A program made the position numbers and the translations under genes. Under the pieces are notes generated by a model. It searched no databases and had not been told where the DNA came from. It saw only the letters and a list, made by a program, of their open reading frames with translations. From Luzula sylvatica (Eukaryota; Streptophyta; Magnoliopsida; Poales; Juncaceae): DNA of 64,000 nucleotides. The DNA is taken from contig OX326959.1 in the NCBI GenBank assembly GCA_946800325.1, positions 10,484,862 through 10,548,861 of the forward strand, given 5' to 3'. Below are positions 24,259-42,572 of the stretch, piece by piece. The stretch's first letter is position 1. The number at the start of each line of letters is the position of its first letter.

Positions 24259-24667
24259 ACCCTCGCCATTACTATAAAATGGACATAATCCATTTCGTTT
24301 ATTGATATCCATGCGTTTGCTGCAGATGAATAATACTAAGAGCTTGTTTTGGATGTGCAAGTAGTAGAGCATAGAAAATGTTTATCAATATATTATTACG
24401 ATGTGTTTGGACTGTATTATATAATTTGTAAGTTTAATTTTTTATTAACAAATTCTAATAAATTTGTATACAAATTTTGTCTATAAAAAAAGTTTGACAA
24501 AAACACAATTTTTTCTTAAGAATTTGAATTTTGTGTTACAAATGTTGTCTCTCTTTTCTTTTCGTATGCTCTTGTTACACATTTAAATAATGTGTACATC
24601 CTTTTAAACTATTAATTTATATTTATTCTTCTTAAATATAATTATTATCAAATTTATCATTCCAAAA

Positions 24668-25140
24668 TTAAAGATCTCTCAATTTTATCAAATTAGAACT
24701 TGTAAAATATTTAATTTAACCAAATCATATAGTTAAGTAAATAAAATTTCTAATCTCAAGTCAAATTAAATCATCTAACCAAAATTAAAAATCTCTCAAT
24801 TTTATCAAATTAGAACTTGTAAAATATTTAATTTAACCAAATCATATAGTTAAGTAAATAAAATTTCTAATCTCAAGTCTAATTAAATCATCTAACCAAA
24901 ATTAAAGATCTCTCAATTTTATCAAATTAGAACTTGTAAAATATTTAATTTAACCAAATCATATAGTTAAGTAAATAAAATTTCTAATCTCAAGTCTAAT
25001 TAAATCATCTAACCAAAATTAAAGATCTCTCAATTTTATCAAATTAGAACTTGTAAAATATTTAATTTAACCAAATCATATAGTTAAGTAAATAAAATTT
25101 CTAATCTCAAGTCTAATTAAATCATCTAACCAAAATTAAA
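24668..25140. repeat. 117-bp tandem repeat, four copies
   Basis: ATCTCTCAATTTTATCAAAT starts at 24674, 24791, 24908 and 25025, an exact 117-bp period with only one or two differences between copies. The array has recently expanded or been homogenised. Confidence 0.92.
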
Positions 25141-25441
25141 CCCCATCCACCACCTTCCACCTTTGTCCCTAACCAAAATTGAACCAAAATTGACCCCTCC
25201 GCCTATGCGACTACCCCCCTATCACGATCACCTTTCCCTTCTATCCCTATATCTTGTTCTTTCTATGACTAGGGCGTCGATCCAAAATTGTAACGATGTT
25301 GCTTAGCGATGTGGCCAAGATCCGAACTCCAACTTCTCCTTCTCCTTCTCAATGCGGACTCCACTTTCTCCTTCTTCTTTCTCGTGAAGACAACGATTCG
25401 AATCCGGATCCGGAATTAGGGTTAACACGGTACCGATAGAT

Positions 25442-25598
25442 GACACGTGATGCCGACAAAGGGCACATAATGCTGGTAAAGGGCACATAATGCCGGCAAA
25501 GGACACACGATACTGGCTGATGGGACACGATACATGCAAGAGTAGACGACACCATTATCAACAGAAGGCAGGAGACACCATTATCAACAGAAGGCAAA
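25442..25598. repeat. Two short minisatellites
   Basis: About four 20-bp units around GGCACATAATGCCGGCAAAG (25442-25521), then two 26-bp units starting GACACCATTATCAACAGAAG (25548 and 25574). They lie in a locally GC-richer island (25141-25660) of unknown origin. Confidence 0.8.
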
Positions 25599-25730
25599 AG
25601 TTACTGATGAGCGGGCTCCACCAAGTGACGACGACTGACACCAAATTAGGGTTTGTTAGTCCTAGACTCCTAATTATGATTTATTTGTTCTTTCTACTTT
25701 TTTGTGGGCCAATTGTATTGAATTGTAAGC

Positions 25731-25910
25731 TATGTTGCGCAGTTACTTCAAAAATATAAAAATATCCAGAGGATACGGGTATCTGAAGGACACATGTACG
25801 ATACGGTTCGGTTAGGTATCGGATACGTCACGTGAAATATCTGATTATTTTAATACTTCTTTTTTACGAACACGACTCAGATATTTCAGAATACGGTTGG
25901 AATACTCCTC
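25731..25910. mobile_element. CTATGTTGC-family element, partial
   Basis: Begins CTATGTTGCGCAGTTAC and continues with GGATACGGGTATCTGAAGG and CGTCACGTGAAATATCTGAT, matching 27449-27580 block by block. The right terminus is missing. Confidence 0.55.
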
Positions 25911-28900
25911 AGTCCATTATATATTCCGGCCAATAATATTTTTATATATTTTTTTCTCACATCATATGATTTTTTATGTCTCATACTTAACCAACTGGAT
26001 TATTGGTCCATTAACATTTATATATATTATCTTAATATGACTAAGTTCGTTATTAAAAAAGTAATTAAATAATACATAAATAAATCGAAAGCTACAAAAG
26101 TACGTAATTTGCCACTAAACTAATCACCTGAACGTCTGAATAGGAAGCTAGTAGAATAAAGAAGATGGATATCTTCCTCTTTGCGATTACTGGATTCGAA
26201 GACAATTGTTCATGATCTGAAGTTAGCCAGTTGTTCCAACAAAACATGCTTAAATAGCATGATAGTCTTAGACAAACAACACATGCAATTCTTAACAAAT
26301 ACACATGCTTCCCTTTCTACCAAAAAGAAATATGATTTCAATCAGGGCTAATTTCTGGTGTAAAAAGCTCAAAATATCAAATTTGGCCAACTAATTGCAA
26401 ATATTAAGTTTATCCTTCCAAAACATTTTCTCTCAAACTTAATCATTCAAATTCAAAAACCTATCAAAAAGATTATCCACTCAGAACTTATAGAATACCA
26501 AATATAGTCAAACCGTTCAGTTATTATGGTCAAGAAAATATGATTTTATAGAAAAAAAAAATGACCATTACACTGTTTACACACGTTTGTGAAGTTTATT
26601 AAGAAAAAAAAAACAAATTTTCAAAATATTTGCAACTCTTACATTTTCGGACTAAAAAAAAAATTTATTTCAGTGAAGATCATATTTTTCAAAAAAATTG
26701 CATATTTATATATGTTTCGAGTAACATCATTTACTTTAAAAAATATTATTTCAATAAAAATTTATGATTTTTAACCGCAACAAAATATTACATTATAATA
26801 TTTAAATATAATATTTGAGTGTAAAATATAAAATTATTTTGATAATTTAAAGCAATATAAAGTTATGTATATAATTATGTGTGTGTGTGTTATGTGAGTG
26901 TGGGGGAGATTTGGGGTGTAATTTAGATGTGTGAACTGTGAAGGCCAACCGGTTTTATCCTCTCTCTCCGTATGTTCTTTGCGGCTTTGCCTCGTTCTTT
27001 TTTGAAAAGTGCTAGTTTTTTTACCCCTAGACCCGGTCTTTTACATCATACACCAAGAAATTGAAACATGTATTTTTTTCTAATGATGTTGGATGTAAAT
27101 GATGGACCGTGTATGCGTGTATAGTTGGAAGATTGCCAATTTAATCTACTCGACATTTCAAATGTCGGAAGGTAATTACGTGAGATTAAGAGGTAATTAT
27201 GAAAATTCACGGGGTCCCGATTTTTCAAATGTCGGAAGTGTTATTTCGAAAATTTGTAAACTGTTTTGTCTATTTCATTAAATCTCAAACTTATGTGTCT
27301 CTAGATGAAAATTTTCCAATAATATATTTCAATATATTATTATTTAATTATATAATTTGCTCATATACAGTGTTCAAAATATATTATTGATGTATAATTA
27401 CATAAAAATATAATTACATAAAAATATATTATTGTGATTATATAGTCTATGTTACGCGGATACTAAAATGCAAAAGTATATTGGGGATACGGGTATCCGA
27501 TACGGATAAGGATGCAATGCGGGTCGGAATATCTGTTACGCCACGTGAAGTATCCGATTATTTTAATATTTATTTATTACAGAGACCACAATCTAATATG
27601 TAGTATCCTATATTCGTATCCGTATCCGTGCAACATAGTAAGTAGTATCCCGTATCCGTATTCGTATCATTGTCCTTTTATTTAATTATATTTTTTTGAA
27701 ATAATATTTTTAAAAATATGATTAAATAAATTTTAAAATAAATGTTAATATTATGATTCATCAATTATTATAATTAATTGTGTAATACAAAGTCATGACA
27801 ATGTAGACAATGTAGCAAACAGCCAAAATAGTGAGATTAATAAACTCATGGCAAAGTAACAAAATATAATGAGATTAATAAATTCATGTCAAATTAACAA
27901 AATGCCAAAATTTATATTTCCGGATTTTTCTTTTCATTTAAGGTTCAGCCATTATGCACTTGTATATGCGCTTGTTTATGAGATGATTATGGTGTAAACT
28001 AGGATAAAACTTAAGACCCTAAACCCTAAATCCTAAACTCTCAAGAGTCCGAAAGTTATGCAATATTCGGAGTATGATAGTCTCAAACTGTGAGAGTTGC
28101 AAATATTTTGTAATTTTGTTACTTTTTTCTTAATAAACTTTACAAACATGTATAATGTTAATTTTTTCGATTTTAAATACTAAATTTAAATTGATCCTTG
28201 TATGAAATTCAATTTGGACCAAAAATATACCCTAAACCATTTCACAAAAATACATACTTTCTCATGATTTATACTTCGCCCTTCACCTCGTCATCCTTCC
28301 GAGTCCCATACGATCAAGCTCCTTGTAACCCGCGACCACCATATGGAAGTAATGTGTTAGTGTTTGTATGTTCATTATTACCATGACACTTGTGAGTTAG
28401 TATTGATGTCAATTTGGAGTTCGCTATAATCATAAACATCAATGAAGAGCAAAATTGACCGATGTGAATTTGGAGTTCGATATAGTCACAAGACCGACCA
28501 ATAATTCATCGATAAAGAGAACAATGAAATAGTTAAAGACCAAACAAATTCCAGCTGAACTTGCCATTTGAAATATAAATTGATCCTAATATTTGAAGAA
28601 CCTATGCAACGCCTCATAGCATTTCAATTGCTATTTAACTATAATAAAGCCCATCATTGCATGATATAGCAACGACATAATCACCATTCAATTCAGTTTC
28701 AGTTTGGAAGCAAATTAGTTGGAATATTTTGGAATGATATGGAAGAAAAAGAACAATTTATCATCACAAAGCATGTAACAGTCTCAAAAGATCTAACAGT
28801 ATTCTTCAAACAAAACTTTCAAAATTTAAATGTTCAAACATCATTGCACCGAATGAATCTAAGGACTAGAAAAACTTGATGAGTTCAGCAACAAAATAAT

Positions 28901-28935
28901 AAGACAAGATATTTCGACTCTCCTTCTAAATAGAT
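25911..28935. other. Gene-free AT-rich stretch, 3' flank of RPL38
   Basis: Contains the MITE at 27449-27639 and a short run of CCCTAAA-like telomeric units at about 28012-28038. No coding frame is supported. Confidence 0.55.
27449..27639. mobile_element. MITE with CTATGTTRC termini, hAT-like
   Basis: Terminal inverted repeats: left CTATGTTACGCGGATAC, right (reverse complement) CTATGTTGCACGGATAC. The flanks TATATAGT and TAAGTAGT agree at 6 of 8 positions, which could be an old 8-bp target duplication as made by hAT elements. Relatives start at 21670 and 25731 and one ends near 45590. Confidence 0.65.
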
Positions 28936-29781
<846 letters not shown>

Positions 29782-29940
29782 GTCTTGGGTTTTCTTGGAG
29801 TAACCACGCCGCCGCTCAGAATAAAACCCTAGCAAGAAGAAAGGTGAGGATTTTATAGTGCTCAGAAACCCTAGGCCTAAAACACTGTAATACCGAAAAT
29901 AACCTTGGAAGGGATTCTCCGTGTTCGATATTGGGCCAGG
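29782..29940 (-). promoter_or_regulatory. RPL38 promoter: TATA box, telo-boxes, site II
   Basis: On the gene strand TATAAAA is at 29857-29851. On the plus strand AAACCCT telo-boxes occur at about 29824 and 29865, and TTGGGCCA (site II core TGGGCC) near 29929. Telo-box plus site II is the usual combination for plant ribosomal protein genes. Confidence 0.7.
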
Positions 29941-30429
29941 GATATATTTGTCCTTTTACAGATATATGATAAAGGGCCCGGGTTTATATTTAGATGTATA
30001 AAATCCGTTGAAATTTGTTCAAAGCCCATATAAGTATTTAATTTTTAATTTAAATTTAAATCCATTATAAGTTCGGCTAAATTATTTTAATTTATAGTAT
30101 AGTGGTCTTTTTCCATCAATTTTTTTTTAAATTATAATTATAATATATTTTAATTTATGTGATATAATAAAATATCAAAATATGAATCTACACACTTCTT
30201 CTCCAGTATATTTCGTGATTTTGAATTTTCTTGTATTGAAATAATCAAATTCTAAATTTTATTTTGCATCCAAACATGGTAAGCCCCTCATATTGGTCCT
30301 AGAGACATTTGTAAAATAAAAAAGTCACAAATTTTGACTGATTAATATGGTGGTATTTATTAATTTGATAAATTCATTCTATTTGGAATATGTAATTTAT
30401 TGATTTAGGTAGGAAGTTAATGTAACAAT

Positions 30430-30560
30430 TGAGAGAAAGGAGAGAACCTTGGCACTGATAAAAAGCAAAATTTTAGAATCTGGATTTGAGATTGTTCGAG
30501 AAATTACCATTCAGCTCGATTTGGACAAAGCGAGATTGATTTGTGGAGATGTAATTGAAG
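30430..30560 (+). pseudogene. Nucleoside diphosphate kinase-like remnant
   Basis: The plus-strand frame reads ERTLALIKSKILESGFEIV and continues REITIQLDLDKARL. This resembles the N-terminal part of NDPK domains (ERTLAMIKP, then an alpha-helix ending GFxIVxExxxQLDxxxA) but lacks the Pro-Asp-Gly after IK and about a dozen following residues. No continuation containing the active-site His was found. A minus-strand frame of 94 codons at 30788-30504 overlaps the right part; I do not recognise its product and consider it less likely to be real. Confidence 0.4.
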
Positions 30561-33464
30561 CATACCAAATTCTTTCAAATTCATATGTTGCAGCATAAAT
30601 GCATTAACTTCGAGAGCTCTTCGCAAAGCTCTTGAAGAGTTTTTTGTTATTTTCTTATCTTCTTCTGGCTGCAGCAAATTAATATAAGAGATAACAAACG
30701 ATCTGATATCAAAAGTACCGGAATGGTTGGTATCGGAACTGATAAATGCATTAAGCGCCATCATTGGCACAAGAATCGGTACCGACATTTATACTATATG
30801 TGAGAAATGTATCACATTAATTAGAGTATATGAGTTTTTCGAAATTTGTGAACTATTTTCCAAATGCATCAAGAAATGTCGGGCCGCGTCTGCATCCAAA
30901 TAAGCCCTGCATTTTACTCGTGCAATTTTAGGATATTTTTGAGCGTTTTTCTCTTATAATTTTGTAGGCAATTTACATAGAAAATTGATTTTCTGTTAAA
31001 TTTTCTTCTAGAAACAAACGTGTCACTTTTTTCTCCATTAATTAGCCTTTATTCTGCTGGGGACGGATTTTTCAAGGATTACTCGGTTCAATTCTTTAAT
31101 TTCTTTCAAGATTTTGTTGTATCTGAATTATGCAATTTTCTTATAACAAATCAACACATTTATTTTAATTATTAGATTATAATATGTGAAAAAATTTAAC
31201 CATTGATTTGTGTTAACCGAGTTCGGTTGATAGTTATATTCGCTTTACCTACATTTTACTTGCGAAATTTGGACACTCTAGTAACTTTTTCAAATGAAAA
31301 TATTACATGTTTTCCTGTATGGGTTTACTACTTTCTATCAATATTGGATTAGACATTCACACGAGTCGTAATGAGAAATTAGGATTTGATTTCTGAATTA
31401 TCTTGATATAATTAGAGCTTTACCAATGATTTTTTCTATCTCGGAATTTTGTCAATTTTTTTGTAATGAGATTACAGAGAAATGTATGAGGAGATGTGTT
31501 CATAGAAATATGATACATCCCGAGTTTTTGGTTGAAAACAATGCGTCACAACACAGTAAAATGTATGAGGAGTTTTTGGTTCGAAAGCATAACTCAGTTT
31601 TTTGTCTTATATATTCTGGTTTTGAATATTTGAAATGAGTGTTTGTTCAGTTATTGTTCGAACACAAAAGAGAATAGTTTGAATGCTTACTTTAAGATTT
31701 GGTGCAAATGGCCCATGGAACAAAAATGCCGATCGAACACAAACTAATATCATTCGAACGCGTGACGTGACTTAGAATATCTTCACCATTTAGACATATA
31801 TCACATGTCATCAATGATTTAGTCTAACTCTACTCAATTAACATGAAATGGGGCTCAATTGTTTATAGGTAGGTTCGTGTTAGACTAACTCTACTAAATT
31901 ATTTATCATTTCACGTTAAATGATATGATAAAATACGAATGCAAAAGATGAAAAAAATATATATGACATATTAATAGCTTAAAGTATAGTATTATAATAT
32001 ATAAATCATATATTCATATTATTTTTAAATTTTAATTTCAGAAATCCATCAAATACAGTGTTTGGATTTCCTTTTTATTTTTACATTCATATTATTATTG
32101 TTCATACATACTATTTTCTTGAATTTGAAGTTGTAAATATATTATGCAAGTAAATACGGTGCAAACAAATTCATATTTACATAATACAATTTTAGAATTT
32201 TTTGTATTGCATGCATATTGTAAACAATAATGATATAATATATGTTGTTATGTTTTTTTCGTGAAATTGTATTCTACGTCATATATTATTATACGATGAC
32301 GGTAATATATAAATAATTGTAAAACATATACATAATATTATAATTATTGTTATAATTTTGTTTACTCTGGATTACAATGAAAAACATAATTAACATTCTC
32401 GTCACGTAGCAGGAGTATAAACTAGTTTTTCATAAAAGTAACAAAAAAAGAAGGCATGCCATGAATTGGACAAATCTGAATTTTGGTTTGGGTCACGAAG
32501 AAAATTAAAGAAATTGTCAATTGAGTACTACATGATTTGTAAACTTCATTAAATCTGTAATTTGGATTTGGATTTTGGTTTATTTTTGTCATATTCAAAT
32601 TCTTTATAGTATATGCTGTGTTCCTTTTTTTAGGAAATGTTCAAATGTTTTTTATTTGCGAAGGAAATATTGAAAGAAAAAAGTACAATACACCAACAAA
32701 ATTAGAAATTTAGAATACATTAACTTCATAAAATAAAACATCCAAAATTAAGTTATATTAACTATAATTAAGTTATATCATATTTTTATACATGCTATGT
32801 AATCATTTCTAGTGGTAACAATTTTATCTTTTTTTTCTAGCATTGCGTTATTAGTTACGTCTTCATACGTCATTGTATCGTCTCCATCGAATACATTAAT
32901 AATTAAGTTGTAATCAACCTCATTTATTTTTTGACTATGCGACATGTTATCAAGGGCGGATCTAAGATGGAGCTAGCTGGGTTTGTCTTGTCTCGTACTT
33001 GCTAGGATGGAGGTTCAATTTCCTCGACGAAGTTCATTATGATTTAGCTCCGGATCCGTCTCTGAATGTATCATGATTTAATTTTGATTAAACTTATAAG
33101 CTCACTTTTTTTTTTATAATGCAACATGTTTCCGCGATGGCGAAAAACCAACTTATGATGTGATTATAGCGGATAAGTGCATCCTTTAATACTTCGAAAA
33201 CTCGTTATATATGATTACAAAGTTCAGGCTTACGCAGATCGAATACACCCTTTGACAAAATAAAATAAAAATACTAGTATAATGTGCCCTTTGACAAGAT
33301 ATATTAAGAAAAATATATATACACCAAAAAATGTCAAAGAAATAATAAAAAAGAAAAATGATTTATATATGTAGCGGTAGTATTCTTCAGTTCAAATAGA
33401 ACAAGAAAAAAAAAGTTACAAAAATGTGCAGATACATGCACACCGTGTATAATTAGGAATCCGA
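30561..33464. other. Gene-free AT-rich stretch
   Basis: Apart from a Helitron 3' end near 32425, nothing with family support was seen. The right edge contains the 3' flank of the C2-GRAM gene. Confidence 0.55.
32395..32425 (+). mobile_element. Decayed Helitron 3' end
   Basis: CTCGTCACGTAGC-AGGAGTATAAACTAG followed by T resembles the reverse complement of the family-2 end seen at 48248 (CGCGTAGCGCGAG-TATTCTCCTAG). The hairpin has decayed and the 5' end was not located; related AT-rich sequence extends left to about 31.9 kb. Confidence 0.4.
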
Positions 33465-39268
<5,804 letters not shown>

Positions 39269-41374
39269 AAGTATCTTTAATTTATAATATAATATATATA
39301 AATAATAGTAAATATGTATAAATATCTTTTTTTCATAATATAGAAAATATATAAATAATAGTAAAATATATAAATAACAACACTATTTAATAATAGTATA
39401 GTATAAATATATAAATAACACATACCTCTCAAGTATAGAAAAATGTACAAATAATCGTAAAAAATATAAATAACAATATATCCATAATCCATAATATAAA
39501 AACAAATGTAGTCAAAAGTATACATAACAACATATCTTTAATTCATAATATAAAAAAATAAAATAATAATAATAATATATAAATAATAACATTTTTTTTT
39601 CTAGGAGTGCCGCATTCAAAATGTAATTCTCCAAACAATGAAGTGCATCTAAGTGTGAAAAAACAAGGAAAATGTTGGATATACCTCCACTTTTTCCTCA
39701 AGAATCTCGATGACGTGGATATGATTTTAACACATTAAGAATTAACATATTAATTAATGATGTGACATCTTAATTACATATTCAATCATAAATTAAGATT
39801 TTAAATTATGTATTTATATGTCAATTTTTAAAATGTTAAATTATATTCACGTCATTAAAATTCTCGAGAAAAAATACCAGAGGTGTCCATGACTATTCAA
39901 AAAACAATTCTCATAAAATGTAAGTCTCCAGTTTCAATGAAAATGCATGTTGCGTGTGACTCGGTGCATGACAAATCCACATGTGCGGTTGAAGCGGTGG
40001 TGGTGAAAACATTGGCAAGGACTTGGTCTAATATGTTCATATTTCATGATTTCATTTAGATGGGGGGTATAACTTATAAGTAGATATCTTTCTATTTACT
40101 AATTTAATGAGGTTTTCATTCTTGAATCAGTGTTTCAAATTTCGCACGAGTCGGATTTCAAAGCGTTTATTTTTTTCTACAATATATAAATCCAATTTGA
40201 GATTCAATTTGGATATCACATTAATAAGTTGATTGTGATTTGTTTTACGACATTTTTTTTTGTTTTATGAGGATTAATGGATTTAGCTCAATCAATTCGT
40301 ACATATTTTTTTGTAATATATTTATTTTGATACTTTGCCGATTTAGATTAATGTTTTGATATTTTGATTATGGTTAATTTTTATAATATAATTTTTATTT
40401 TGGTGTATGAGACTGTGTCTAAATATTATTTTCGATTTATAACAAAAATAAATTTGACATGGGTAGATTGGAATACTGTTCTTTTGCGTGTGCGTTTAGA
40501 TTCATATTTTTGGACAAATTTATTGAAATAGTAAACTTAAAACAATAATAGTAATTATGATGTCATGACATCAACTTCGCATTAATTTAAAATATGACCT
40601 TTCTAAATAAATTAAAATTAAGTTGAATTCTGGAATACTAGAAATATTAGAAGATAAGCATAAGAAAATTCTACGTATACCAAGAGAAAAAAAAAAAGAT
40701 ATTTTCTTGGTTTGAAATAAGGCAATAATGATAATATATTTTTTACCAATGTAATAAAGTTTTCTGAAAAAAAAAAAAAATGCAAAGTCTTCGTGCATAA
40801 ATTTCCAAGTCAAGACAAATTTTCTTCTAGAATAATTTATGGTCAACGTATTACTTTTGTTCCACATATTATAATGTTCTGTCTTACTTGTCAAGTTTTG
40901 ATTTTGACTAACAAATTATTGTTATTTTAGAATTTACTATTATATATATATCACCGTTTTTTTTTCAATTTGAATTTCTTTTTCTTTTATTGAAATAAAT
41001 TATTTAATGTTTGGACACTAAATGTTATTTAAACAACAAAAAATATTATCCCATATTTTTTTTATATTTTACTGTCACAATAATTTTAATTGTTAGATTA
41101 TGACATTTGATATCATTTGTAAATATTTACGTATCAATTATTTTATATTAAATTCGATAATTTTATAAAATCCATGCCATCTTACTTTTTTAAAATGACT
41201 ATTATTCTTCGTAAGATTTACCGACATTATTCAATTATTTATTATTTCACATTAAATTACATATTCAATTATGAATACAAATACATGAATCACTAATGTT
41301 TTCATCTAAGTGTGATTAATATGAATATAACGTATAAACATATCAAGCACAACAACATACTTCCCGATTTAATA
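39269..41374. other. Gene-free AT-rich stretch
   Basis: Nothing coding was seen. Diffuse TATAAATAATAG-like repeats (39290-39600) continue the microsatellite in degenerate form. Confidence 0.55.
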
Positions 41375-41830
41375 TGTTGAAAAAACCCGTACACGAAGAC
41401 CGCCAGACCGAAGAACCGAACCAATATAATACTCAACGAGAAGCAGCGCGAAGATCAAACATGAAACTCAACCATGAACATTTACAAGACTTGAAGATCA
41501 ACACTGCAAATCCAAATTTCCGAAAAAGACGTGAAGAATACCGAAGAATACTTGAAGACCGACACGATTCCAATCCACTCTTTGGTATAGTGCAAAATGG
41601 CAAAAACTCAAAGCATTGTGTGGGTCTTCAAGTCTTCGCCGGGATTCTTCGTGCATTTTTCGATGGGTTCCAGGGTTAATCTTCATGTCTTGTTTCATGT
41701 CTTGTGATCGTTCCCAAATGAGTTTCGTGTCGTATTCTTCACGGTGATTCTCGATGAGTCTTTTACGGGTTTGATTTTTCGGTCTTGCGGTATTCGTCTA
41801 CGGGTCTTTCTTCGACGTGTCAAACCGGGA
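41375..41830. repeat. Large imperfect foldback
   Basis: The left arm (about 41380-41565) and the reverse complement of the right arm (about 41605-41820) share blocks in the same order: CCCGTA-ACGAA-ACCGC-AGACCGAA, CAAGAC-TGAAGAT-AAC, GAAGAAT-CCG-GAAGA-ACTTGAAGACC. The centre is near 41590. RNA read across it would form a long hairpin of roughly 200 bp per arm. Local composition is GC-richer than the surroundings. The 101-codon plus-strand frame in it has no recognisable domain. Confidence 0.75.
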
Positions 41831-42359
41831 AAGGTCATGATCTCATGTCCCTTCTTGCATGTTCAATCTGTTGTGAATTCCAAATGTATTGTTGTCAAAC
41901 TTCATGACGCGTGTATATGTTTTCAAGGTGTTTTTTTTTCTTTTCATTTTTTGGTTACTTGATGCTAGTTTTTCATAAAAAAATATAATGAATGAAATAT
42001 ATGAAAATATATTAATATAACATATAATAATAGTAATTATTAATTTATTATATGTTAAATAGTATTTACGAATTTTTTTAAATTAATAAAAAATACCATT
42101 AAAAAAGATATATATGAAATACAAGGGTTTTTTGTCCATAAAAGATTTAATAGTTAGTTTTAATCACGAAAATGATGTTGTAAAAGAAAACTTTGGTTTG
42201 AAGGTTTTTCTGGAGTATCAACAAAATGCGAAATTTTTTAAAATATAAAAAAAAAAGAATTTATTTAATAATCCCCTTTTGTAAAAAAAATAGTTTTAGA
42301 ATATCTTTTTGCAAAAAACCACCTAATAAATAATCTTAAGGCTGGATTTATCTAAAAGA

Positions 42360-42572
42360 AGGCCCATGTAGTCATTGAATCTCAACAAGAACCCTTCTAT
42401 GGGCTAAAATATATAAAGGCCACAACAATTTAATCTGAACTGTTCATTCGTGCATTAAATCTGGAACGTCCATCTGTACCCTTAGGGTTACGATAAAATC
42501 CTTTCACTTTGCTAAACCCTTTCCCTCTTCTTCTTGTTCACTGACGGCGGGAGAGACCACCAACAAGCAAAA
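42360..42572 (+). promoter_or_regulatory. RPL5 promoter: site II, TATA, telo-boxes
   Basis: GGCCCA at 42361 and TGGGCT at 42400 (site II cores), TATAAA at 42412, TTAGGGTT at about 42482 and AAACCCT at 42514 (telo-boxes) precede a pyrimidine-rich leader. This is the usual plant ribosomal-protein promoter pattern. Confidence 0.7.

Noticed and set aside
28012..28038. Interstitial telomere-like CCCTAAA units
   Set aside because: Only two to three degenerate units; too short to indicate a chromosome-end event.
41374..41679. 101-codon frame with a charged, Arg/Glu-rich composition
   Set aside because: It runs across the foldback arms and loop. Composition follows the GAAGACC/GAAGAAT repeats, and no domain or splice context was found.
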